DNA of 58,125 nucleotides, from positions 40,706 through 98,830 of the forward strand of contig DJGJ01000018.1 of assembly GCA_002432715.1 (NCBI GenBank), in the 5' to 3' direction. The stretch comes from Sphaerochaeta sp. UBA5849 (lineage in GTDB: Bacteria > Spirochaetota > Spirochaetia > Sphaerochaetales > Sphaerochaetaceae). The notes under the pieces were generated by a model that was not told where the DNA came from, did not search any database, and saw only the letters and a list, made by a program, of their open reading frames with translations. Below are positions 8,488 through 15,575 of the stretch, one piece after another (the stretch's first letter is position 1; each line of letters starts with the position of its first letter). The translations under genes were made by a program, and so were the position numbers.

Positions 8488-9903
8488 TTACATCTTTTTT
8501 TCCAAAGAGCTTCCCGAAGGTGTATCTTTGACAACATAGCCCATCGCATCCAATTCTGAACGCAGAGAATCCGCTAGAGCCCAGTCCTTCACCTTCTTCG
8601 CCTCAATTCGCTGTTGCAGCAGCGCCATCGCTTCAGGTGGAAAGGTTTGCTCCTCAGCCTTGGTGATGGTGTCGAACCTCAAGCCAAACACTTGGTCGAA
8701 GTACAGGCAGAGTGTGTATTTTTCATCGATTGAGAGACCTTCATCCTTCAGCACGCCCCACAGGTCGGCCAGGGAGCGGGGAGTATTCAGGTCATTTTGG
8801 ACATGCTCAAGAAATGCCGATTGGTAGGCCAAGGCCTCACTTCGTTGCAACGCAATCTTTTTTGCACCCTGATTCAAAAGATTCTGAATTCGGTCATATA
8901 CGTTGCGGCGGGCCGTGCGAGCGGTTTCCAACGACTCAAAGCTGAACTTCAGCTGACTGCGATAGTGCCCGCCCAGGCAGAAATACCGGTAATCCATCGG
9001 ATCGAAGCCCTTGCTCTCAAGCAGGCCCAAGGTGAGGAATTCACCTTTGCTCTTGCTCATCTTGCCTGTCTCATCAAGCAAGAACTCACCATGCAGCCAG
9101 TATTTGACCCAAGGCTTGCCGGTGGCCGCCTCGCTTTGCGCGATTTCATTGGTATGGTGCACCGGAATGGCATCGATGCCGCCGCAATGAATGTCGAACG
9201 ACTCACCCAAATAGTGCATGCTCATTGCAGAGCACTCGATGTGCCAACCGGGAAAGCCCCTGCCCCAAGGAGAGTCCCACATCATCGCCTGCTCTCCGTG
9301 CTTGCTCTTGGTGAACCAAAGAACGAAGTCCTTGCTGTTCTTCTTGTTCCCATCCACCTCGACATCGTCACGTACTGCAGTCCTCAAGGCTTGTAGGTCA
9401 AGGCGGGCAAGCTTTCCGTAATCATCTATGGAGTCGATGCTGAAGTAGACATTTCCCCCACTGATATAGGTGTGCCCTCTCTCTTCAAGCCGCTTGATCA
9501 ATGCAATCATCTGCTCTATATGATCGGTGGCTTTGCAGACCGTGGTCGGCCGGATCATATTCAGTTCATCATAATCCTTGAAAAACGCCTCGGTGTAGTA
9601 GGATGCGATTTCCCATACCGTCCGGTTGGTCTTGCTTGCCATCTTTTCAAGCTTGTCTTCCCCGTCGTCCCCATCACCGGTCAAATGACCGACGTCGGTG
9701 ATGTTCATCACATGATTCACCTTGAAACCCGAAATGAGGAGGGTGCGCTTTAACAGGTCTTCAAACAAATATGTCCGCAAATTTCCGATATGTGCATAGT
9801 TGTATACAGTCGGGCCGCAGGTATAGAGTCCTACATCAGACTCCTTGATGGGCTGGAATGGTTCCAGCTGACGGCTCATCGTATTGTAGAGAAGGACAGA
9901 CAT
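8488..9903 (-). CDS. cysS: Cysteinyl-tRNA synthetase
   Basis: 471 residues, class I synthetase for tRNA-Cys. HIGH motif HIGN near residue 38 after LYTCGPTVYNYA, zinc ligands Cys29, and the Cys/His set in HIECSAM and HCGGID..HHTNE, and KMSKS as GKMSKSKG. Length is normal for CysRS. The frame runs open for another 950 bases upstream, across murB on the other strand, but AAAGGAGC stands 6 bases before the ATG at 9903 (MSVLLYNTMSRQLEPF), so the true start is there. The sigma/anti-sigma pair follows on the same strand. Confidence 0.96.
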   Translation of the reverse strand: MSVLLYNTMSRQLEPFQPIKESDVGLYTCGPTVYNYAHIGNLRTYLFEDLLKRTLLISGFKVNHVMNITDVGHLTGDGDDGEDKLEKMASKTNRTVWEIASYYTEAFFKDYDELNMIRPTTVCKATDHIEQMIALIKRLEERGHTYISGGNVYFSIDSIDDYGKLARLDLQALRTAVRDDVEVDGNKKNSKDFVLWFTKSKHGEQAMMWDSPWGRGFPGWHIECSAMSMHYLGESFDIHCGGIDAIPVHHTNEIAQSEAATGKPWVKYWLHGEFLLDETGKMSKSKGEFLTLGLLESKGFDPMDYRYFCLGGHYRSQLKFSFESLETARTARRNVYDRIQNLLNQGAKKIALQRSEALAYQSAFLEHVQNDLNTPRSLADLWGVLKDEGLSIDEKYTLCLYFDQVFGLRFDTITKAEEQTFPPEAMALLQQRIEAKKVKDWALADSLRSELDAMGYVVKDTPSGSSLEKKM

Positions 9904-9954
9904 GCAGAGCTCCTTTAGGTTGCCCACCCCGAAAAAAGGGGGTAAGATGACTCC

Positions 9955-10872
9955 ATGCATACCAATGTACGCAATAGCGATGAAAAAATCAACCTTGACC
10001 ACCTGCTCATCGAGCAGGTTGAACTGGCTGGGCTCAGCGGCATCCATACCGGCGGCAAGGCCGACTTGGCAGCTTACCCTTCTGATTTTGATGAGTTGCG
10101 CCTCCTCCTCGACTATGCGCAAACGCACAAACTGCCGATCACCATTCTCGGCAGCGCCACCAACTGCCTGATAAGCGACGACGGTATCGAAGGGCTGACG
10201 ATCTTCACATGCCACCTCAGGCGAAGGCATGTCCAAGGTGAGATGTTCTGTGTCCGCAGCGGCCTTTTGCTCGACCGTGCGATTGACTACGCCCTCGAGG
10301 ATGGTTTGGGCGGGCTGGAACTGCTTGGAGGACTTCCTGGGACGGTGGGGGGAGCCATTGCCGGCAACAGCGGAGCACATGGCATGCATATCTCGGATCT
10401 GCTGTACTATGTCGATTACCTGACAATGGACGGGAAGATGCATCGAAAACAGATTCACCGTGACGATTTCACCTACCGCAACACCCCGTTCTCGAACCGA
10501 AAAGACATCATCATCTATGAAGCTGGTTTCAGGCTCACCCCGATTACCCAGACAAGTGAAGCCCGCAAGCGCAAGGATGAGGTGAAAGCAAAGCGAAAAC
10601 TGAATGGCCAGTACGACCACCCCAGCATAGGATGTATTTTCAAGAATCCCGAAGCCCTGCATGCAGGACAGCTGATCGATGAGTGCGGCTTGAAGGGATA
10701 CTCCATCGGGGGGGCGAAAGTGTCTCTGCGTCACGCCAATTTCATCATCAATCCCAACAAGCATGCCACTAGCAGTGATGTGAAAGCACTCATCGAGCAT
10801 ATCAGACAGCACGTGTTTGAGAAGACTCATGTCATGCTCGAGGAGGAGATTCATTATGTTGGTCGGTGGTGA
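9955..10872 (+). CDS. murB: UDP-N-acetylenolpyruvoylglucosamine reductase
   Basis: 305 residues. FAD-dependent reductase making UDP-N-acetylmuramate in cytoplasmic peptidoglycan precursor synthesis. The FAD-binding pattern is present (GSATNCLISDDGI; GLPGTVGGAIAGNSGAHG) and a terminal Glu lies in EEEIHYVG. The catalytic serine of the E. coli enzyme (GSFFKNP) is Cys here: SIGCIFKNP, a change also known from some other MurB proteins. It starts 51 bases from cysS, divergently, and its 3' end overlaps the convergent gene by 41 bp. Confidence 0.92.
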   Translation: MHTNVRNSDEKINLDHLLIEQVELAGLSGIHTGGKADLAAYPSDFDELRLLLDYAQTHKLPITILGSATNCLISDDGIEGLTIFTCHLRRRHVQGEMFCVRSGLLLDRAIDYALEDGLGGLELLGGLPGTVGGAIAGNSGAHGMHISDLLYYVDYLTMDGKMHRKQIHRDDFTYRNTPFSNRKDIIIYEAGFRLTPITQTSEARKRKDEVKAKRKLNGQYDHPSIGCIFKNPEALHAGQLIDECGLKGYSIGGAKVSLRHANFIINPNKHATSSDVKALIEHIRQHVFEKTHVMLEEEIHYVGRW

Positions 10873-11896
10873 TATGGAAGGAATAGGAGATTGTCAGGCC
10901 TTTTTGCGGGTGGAAGCGAAGGGAGACCGAGCCGTTGCTTCGTTGGAATACAAACACTGCAGAGATTTTTGAAGACTGGAAGGACAGCCTTGCCATCTTG
11001 TCTTCCATCAGCAGCTTTGGCGGGGAATCGGAGGAGAACACCACGCCGGTTTGCAGCTTGGAACCTGCATACAGCACCTGCAGCTCCATCTCCCGGCTCC
11101 TTGCACTCAGTGCATCAACCAAAAATTCTTGTTGGTACTCTACTGACAGGCCCTTATACGCAAAGCGTGTCTCAAGAACAGTCTGCATCGTCTGGGAGTG
11201 CCCGCCATGGATGGGGGGAAGGCCAAGGGTGGAGCTGTAGCTGTGATGCAGGCTGAAGCCCTTCTTTTGAACATGAATGCCGGCCTCCAGGTTCCGCACA
11301 AAAAAAGGGCTGTTGCTGCTGCTCTGAAAACTGACGGGCCCCACTCTGATGCCCGCCGTCGTTGAGATTGCAAGACTACGGAACTCCCCCCATACACCCT
11401 CAACACTCCAAAAGGCCTGATCTGAATCAAACCGGTATCGGACGATCAGGTTTCGCCCAAGGAGGTGATTGTCCCACGCCAAGGCCAAATCCTCAGCATG
11501 CACATCGTTCGGTCCCAGCTGATAGAGGGCTGAAAAAGAGCCTGCCTGGACCTCGATTGCGGTCTGCTCTCCCCCACCGCGCAGCAGTGATACCGAATAG
11601 GCCGGTTGTTGAAAGGAAAGGCTTCGCCAGGACTGTGCCGGCAGGAAGGTGTACAGGCCAATGTATCGGCTGTCGGTGTAGGAAAAATATGGGGATGAGA
11701 GCTTGTTCACCTTCGCCTGCATCTGCATCCTTTTGAGATTGATGTTGGATTCAACGTCAAGTTGAAACGCCTTTTGTGCATAGGTATACCTACCTTTGTA
11801 ATATCCGGTGTCGGGATGGAACGTCAGATTGAGTGTCGATTGCCCCACAAGATCGGCAAAGGGCAAAAGAAACAGACAGAGCAGAGCTACCTTCAT
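10832..11896 (-). CDS. Predicted outer-membrane or periplasmic beta-rich protein
   Basis: 354 residues with a signal peptide (MKVALLCLFLLPFADLVGQS). The rest is made of alternating polar/hydrophobic stretches with many aromatic residues at strand ends (YYKGRYTYAQKAFQL, SLRFHPQKGLTISYSF), as in beta-barrels of the spirochaete outer membrane. The final strand is followed by a short polar tail rather than ending in an aromatic residue. I recognise no family. The 3' end overlaps murB by 41 bp in convergent orientation. Start at 11896 has no strong binding site. Confidence 0.68.
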   Translation of the reverse strand: MKVALLCLFLLPFADLVGQSTLNLTFHPDTGYYKGRYTYAQKAFQLDVESNINLKRMQMQAKVNKLSSPYFSYTDSRYIGLYTFLPAQSWRSLSFQQPAYSVSLLRGGGEQTAIEVQAGSFSALYQLGPNDVHAEDLALAWDNHLLGRNLIVRYRFDSDQAFWSVEGVWGEFRSLAISTTAGIRVGPVSFQSSSNSPFFVRNLEAGIHVQKKGFSLHHSYSSTLGLPPIHGGHSQTMQTVLETRFAYKGLSVEYQQEFLVDALSARSREMELQVLYAGSKLQTGVVFSSDSPPKLLMEDKMARLSFQSSKISAVFVFQRSNGSVSLRFHPQKGLTISYSFHITTDQHNESPPRA

Positions 11897-11934
11897 GATA
11901 GGAAAAGAACTAGTACTTCCTGTTTTGCTTCAGG

Positions 11935-11963
11935 TTGATTATTCTGCGTAATAGTGATTTAAT
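11935..11963 (+). promoter_or_regulatory. ackA promoter
   Basis: TTGATT (11935-11940), 17-base spacer, TTTAAT (11958-11963), leaving an untranslated leader of about 55 bases before the ackA ATG with its ATAGGAG binding site. Confidence 0.55.
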
Positions 11964-12023
11964 GACTTGGAACCAATCAACATTCCAATTATCGGTAAAC
12001 CATATGAACTATAGGAGTCTTTC

Positions 12024-13361
12024 ATGGTAATTCTGACCCTGAATTGTGGCAGCTCATCTGCCAAGTACCAAGTCTACGACTGGGCGAACAAGGATATTCT
12101 TGCTGTAGGAGTCGTAGAGCGAATCGGACTGGAGTATTCCACCATTGAGCATAAAGCCAACGGCAAGGAGGAGTACCACGCAGAATTCTCTTCCCCCACC
12201 CACAAGGAAGCCATCGAGTTGATCATCCGCATGCTGATGGATGATGAGTATGGCGTCATCAAGGACCTCAAGGAAATCGGTGCAGTCGGTCACAGGGTCC
12301 TGCATGGAGGCGAGGTATTCAAGAAGTCCGCACTGGTAACGGATGAGGTCATCGAGCAGTTGAAGAAGGTCGTTCCCCTCGGCCCGTTGCACATGCCTGC
12401 CAATATCATGGGTATCGAGGCAGCCCGAAAGGCCATGCCCGATGTTCCCCAGGCCATCGTCCTCGACACCGCCTGGCACCAGACCATGCCCGATGAAGCC
12501 TTCATGTATGCAGTTCCGTACGAATGGTACACCAAGTACAATGTACGGCGCTACGGCTTCCATGGAACCAGCCATCTCTATTGTGCAAAGCGTGCCGCAG
12601 TTGTGTTGGGCAAGGAAAACAAGGATACCAATGTCATCATCTGCCACATCGGCAACGGCGCATCAGTCTGTGCTGTGAAGAATGGCATCTGTATCGACAC
12701 CTCCATGGGTCTCACCCCGCTTGAGGGCCTGGTGATGGGTTCTCGCAGCGGCGACATCGATCCGGCCATCATCCCCTACATGATGGACAACACCGGCATG
12801 AGCGCCAAGGAGATGGATACCACCCTCAACAAGAAGAGCGGCTTGATCGGTCTGTGCGGCAAGAGCGACCGACGCGATGTGCTGAAGGCCAGCCAGGAAG
12901 GAGACCTTCGTGCGAAACTTGCCATCGATATGGAGTGCAGAAGGCTGAAGAAATACATCGGCGGCTATGCCACCCTGCTTGACGGCAAGCTCGATGCCAT
13001 CGTATTCACCGCCGGTGTGGGGGAAATGGCCCGCCACATCCGCCTTGGAGCCTGCAAAGGACTCGAAGCCATCGGGGCCAAGCTCGATGAACACAAGAAC
13101 GAAGTATGTTTCAGCAGAAATGGTGAGTTTGTGATCAGCACCGATGACTCTCCGGTCAAGATTCTGGTGATCCCCACCGATGAAGAGCTGGTCATGACCG
13201 AAGATGCCTATGCATTGATGAACGGAACCTACGATGTACATACCAACTTCCATTATACCTTTGAAGAGAAGGACTATGTGAACAAGGGTCGTGAACGGGA
13301 TTTGAAGAAGAACATTGAGAAGAATCCCGAGTTGGCCACAATCCTGGCCATCCCGCGCTGA
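12024..13361 (+). CDS. ackA: Acetate kinase
   Basis: 445 residues. Interconverts acetyl phosphate plus ADP with acetate plus ATP, the energy-yielding step of acetate fermentation. Family motifs are all present: NCGSSSAKY at the start, VGHRVLHGGE, FHGTSH, IGNGAS, MGLTPLEGLVMGSRSGDIDP, TAGVGE. The protein is about 40 residues longer than typical AckA; the extra part is a charged C-terminal tail (FEEKDYVNKGRERDLKKNI). No phosphotransacetylase gene is adjacent. It has its own promoter and terminator. Confidence 0.97.
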   Translation: MVILTLNCGSSSAKYQVYDWANKDILAVGVVERIGLEYSTIEHKANGKEEYHAEFSSPTHKEAIELIIRMLMDDEYGVIKDLKEIGAVGHRVLHGGEVFKKSALVTDEVIEQLKKVVPLGPLHMPANIMGIEAARKAMPDVPQAIVLDTAWHQTMPDEAFMYAVPYEWYTKYNVRRYGFHGTSHLYCAKRAAVVLGKENKDTNVIICHIGNGASVCAVKNGICIDTSMGLTPLEGLVMGSRSGDIDPAIIPYMMDNTGMSAKEMDTTLNKKSGLIGLCGKSDRRDVLKASQEGDLRAKLAIDMECRRLKKYIGGYATLLDGKLDAIVFTAGVGEMARHIRLGACKGLEAIGAKLDEHKNEVCFSRNGEFVISTDDSPVKILVIPTDEELVMTEDAYALMNGTYDVHTNFHYTFEEKDYVNKGRERDLKKNIEKNPELATILAIPR

Positions 13362-13376
13362 AATACCTCATCGGAA

Positions 13377-13404
13377 CAGGACGCCTTCGGGCGTCCTGAT
13401 TCAT
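13377..13404 (+). terminator. ackA terminator
   Basis: Perfect 9-bp stem CAGGACGCC/GGCGTCCTG closed by a TTCG tetraloop, followed by ATTCAT. The phoB repeat element starts 5 bases downstream. Confidence 0.75.
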
Positions 13405-13408
13405 AAGG

Positions 13409-13430
13409 TGTGAATAATCTATGAAAAAAC
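13409..13430 (+). promoter_or_regulatory. Candidate Pho box upstream of phoB (two 11-bp repeats)
   Basis: Two adjacent units, TGTGAATAATC and TATGAAAAAAC, in exact 11-base phase. Near-identical units occur upstream of phoR and pstS. They end 12 bases before a TTGCAT...TACGGT promoter candidate (13443-13471), where an activating response regulator would be expected. Confidence 0.6.
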
Positions 13431-13477
13431 CACATCCACCCTTGCATTCATAAAGGATTGTGTACTACGGTTTGATC

Positions 13478-14152
13478 ATGAATACGATTCTGGTAGTTGA
13501 AGACGACATCGACATTCGAGAATTGGAACGCTATACCTTGGCCAGCAACGGATATGCCGTACTCCAGGCGGAACACGGCAAACAAGCTTTGGAAGTTCTC
13601 TCATCGCAAAGCGTCGATTTGATCATCCTCGACATCATGATGCCGGTCATGGATGGGCTTACGCTCATCAAGACGCTTCGATACGGTTTGAACAACACAA
13701 CACCCATCATTGTGGTATCGGCAAAGGGAGAGGAGAGCGACATCATCACCGCCTTGGAACTGGGAGCCGATGACTACCTGACAAAACCTTTCAGCATGAA
13801 TGTGCTTACCAGCAAAATCCGGGCTGTCTTAAGACGCTCGGAACAGCTTCAGAGCCCTCAAGTGGTACATCATGCAGGCCTGGTCATGGATCAGGGTCGG
13901 CATGTGTGCCTGGTGGACAACCAAGAAATCGACCTTACGGCAACTGAATTCTCATTGCTCTATCTGTTGGCCGGCAATGCCGAACAGGTTTTCACCCGCA
14001 ACCAGATGATCACCCGGATCAAGGGAAGCGACTACCCTGTCACCGACCGATCCATCGATGTCCAGGTTGCCACCATCAGAAAAAAACTCGGAGCGTACGG
14101 CAGCAGGATCAAGACCGTTTGGGGTATCGGATACACCTATAAGGAAAGTTGA
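13478..14152 (+). CDS. phoB: PhoB-like response regulator (OmpR family)
   Basis: 224 residues. Receiver domain (VEDD near residue 8-11, phosphoacceptor Asp in LIILDIMMPVMDG, Thr/Ser in VVSAKG, Lys in YLTKPF) followed by an OmpR/PhoB winged helix (about residues 130-222; VTDRSIDVQVATIRKKL). Taken as PhoB because the phosphate sensor kinase, Pst transporter and PhoU are encoded nearby and share an upstream repeat. An in-frame GTG at 13460 is possible, but ATG 13478 gives the normal receiver N-terminus; it lacks a binding site and may be read from a leaderless mRNA. Its kinase gene is 6.5 kb away, beyond the selenium block. Confidence 0.82.
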   Translation: MNTILVVEDDIDIRELERYTLASNGYAVLQAEHGKQALEVLSSQSVDLIILDIMMPVMDGLTLIKTLRYGLNNTTPIIVVSAKGEESDIITALELGADDYLTKPFSMNVLTSKIRAVLRRSEQLQSPQVVHHAGLVMDQGRHVCLVDNQEIDLTATEFSLLYLLAGNAEQVFTRNQMITRIKGSDYPVTDRSIDVQVATIRKKLGAYGSRIKTVWGIGYTYKES

Positions 14153-14153
14153 C

Positions 14154-14777
14154 TCATTTCAGATTTTCAAGCTCCCTGTACACTCTTGCAAGAAAACCAG
14201 TGTCCTCTTCTGCAAACGGTGAAGCTTCCGGCTCCTTTTCCCTGACAGCCCCGATGACAGGATCCTGACGGCTTCTCACCTCATTTCCCAATGCCTTGGT
14301 ATAGGTTTTGCCATCGGCTCTCCCCTGCAGAACATCCTCTGCTATCTGTTGGCTGGTGCCGACCACCGAGAGAAGCGAAGCGAGCTCTGCATCCTGCAAC
14401 AGCAAAAGCTGTTGTTCCTGCTTCGCGGTGATCGGAATGGAGGAGTCGCTTCCTTGGTGGAGCTGCAGTGCTGCAAAGCGTGCCATGTGCCGGCCTCGTT
14501 CAACACCGGCAGCAGCCCATACCGCATAATGTTCCTGTTCATCCTTGATCACCACCTGTGAGCTTTCCAACAGCTTCAAAGCCAATACGGCAAGGTCTGA
14601 CGAAGGCATCAACAGCCTCCTTTTTCCCACCTTGTTGAAAAAGTGCGCCTGCCCAAGCGGGGTGTCGACTCTTCCTGAATAATAGCTGGGATGCTTGCCA
14701 TCCTCATCCAGAATGCAGAGTGTAAATCGGTTGCCTACGATATCGACACCGACAGCCTGTCTTTGTTGTGTTTCCAT
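14154..14777 (-). CDS. Unknown protein, convergent with phoB
   Basis: 207 residues, no recognised family. The N-terminus (AVGVDIVGNRFTLCILDEDGK) has the look of the first strands of an actin-like or RNase H-like fold, but the usual downstream motifs are not evident. The middle is Ala/Leu/Gln rich (LQLHQGSDSS; KQEQQLLLLQDAELASLL) and the end is acidic and probably helical. The ATG at 14777 lacks a binding site; a TATACT lies exactly 6 bases upstream, so it may be leaderless. Longer in-frame starts would run through yqeC on the other strand. The stop lies 1 base from the phoB stop. Confidence 0.6.
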   Translation of the reverse strand: METQQRQAVGVDIVGNRFTLCILDEDGKHPSYYSGRVDTPLGQAHFFNKVGKRRLLMPSSDLAVLALKLLESSQVVIKDEQEHYAVWAAAGVERGRHMARFAALQLHQGSDSSIPITAKQEQQLLLLQDAELASLLSVVGTSQQIAEDVLQGRADGKTYTKALGNEVRSRQDPVIGAVREKEPEASPFAEEDTGFLARVYRELENLK

Positions 14778-14783
14778 GCCATA

Positions 14784-14811
14784 AGTATACAAGCCAACCG
14801 AATTCCAACCA
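14784..14811 (-). promoter_or_regulatory. Promoter of the unknown gene, leaderless geometry
   Basis: Minus strand: -10 TATACT at 14784-14789, 6 bases from the ATG at 14777. The -35 is weak (TGGTTG, 14806-14811, 16-base spacer). If the -10 is used, transcription starts on the A of ATG. Confidence 0.4.
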
Positions 14812-14834
14812 GTGATGAAAGAAATCCGTTTCCC

Positions 14835-14863
14835 TTGCAACACAGAATCGACAGTGGTACAGT
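14835..14863 (+). promoter_or_regulatory. yqeC promoter, leaderless geometry
   Basis: TTGCAA (14835-14840), 17-base spacer, TACAGT (14858-14863), then 7 bases to the ATG at 14871. No Shine-Dalgarno sequence lies before the ATG (TTTTCCCC), consistent with a start at or one base from the first codon. Confidence 0.5.
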
Positions 14864-14870
14864 TTTCCCC

Positions 14871-15575
14871 ATGGCTACACTTCTTGAAGCGCTGTGCGCT
14901 TTCATCAACGGAGAATGCGGATGCATCAGCATCACCGGCAGCGGGGGAAAAACCACCGCCTTGACGGCACTTGCCCTCCACTACGCCAAATTCGGCAAAC
15001 GCGTCCTGGTCTCCACCACCACAAAGCTGGAGCTTCCCCGACTTCGCGACTATGGCTGCGACATCTACTATAGCGACGAGCGGGTTTTCAGGCATACACC
15101 GAAGCAGGGTGAGCGCGTCTTCTATGCATGCGAGGGGAAGGATAAGGCACTCGCTCCTCCTCTCTCTCATCTGGAGACACTGATGGATTTCTATGATGTT
15201 CTTGTGCTCGAAGCCGACGGAGCCCGCCACAAACCCTTGAAACTCCACAGCGACTGCGATCCCGTTGTCCCGGACTTCACCACCTCAACGCTTGCTGTCA
15301 TGGGCATGTCAGGGTGGGGGCAGGAACTTGGCCGGTGTTGCTTCGGCTGGAACCAGGACGGGCACAGGGTGGCCGACGATGAAGCATATCTGTATTTGTT
15401 GCATCATCAAGACGGGGTCCTCAAGGGTGCAGCCGGAAGGACCCTGGTGCTTTGCAACCAAGCTGAGAACACAGGATCTGAGACGATGACAACCCTCGCT
15501 CGCTCGTTGGATGCAATCCCCATCTATTTTGGTTCTTTGCAAACCAATACACTACTCTTCAGGAAGGAACCATGA
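14871..15575 (+). CDS. yqeC: YqeC family protein of the selenium-dependent molybdenum hydroxylase system
   Basis: 234 residues. P-loop protein: ITGSGGKTTALTAL near the N-terminus and VLVSTTTKLELPR shortly after, then LEADGARHKPLK, the hallmark of the YqeC family. In comparative genomics YqeC and YqeB mark organisms with a labile selenium cofactor on molybdenum hydroxylases; its chemistry is not established here. First gene of a four-gene block with ATGA or TGATG junctions. The start is chosen at 14871 because the conserved domain begins there and the promoter abuts it; the frame is open farther upstream. Confidence 0.85.
   Translation: MATLLEALCAFINGECGCISITGSGGKTTALTALALHYAKFGKRVLVSTTTKLELPRLRDYGCDIYYSDERVFRHTPKQGERVFYACEGKDKALAPPLSHLETLMDFYDVLVLEADGARHKPLKLHSDCDPVVPDFTTSTLAVMGMSGWGQELGRCCFGWNQDGHRVADDEAYLYLLHHQDGVLKGAAGRTLVLCNQAENTGSETMTTLARSLDAIPIYFGSLQTNTLLFRKEP

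Noticed and set aside
9904..10854. N-terminal extension of CysS by ~317 codons
   Set aside because: Normal CysRS length and AAAGGAGC before 9903 show the shorter start; the extension is antisense to murB.
14154..14777. Transposase (IS110-like) identity for the unknown gene
   Set aside because: Only the first ~20 residues resemble such a fold; no further acidic motifs or terminal repeats.
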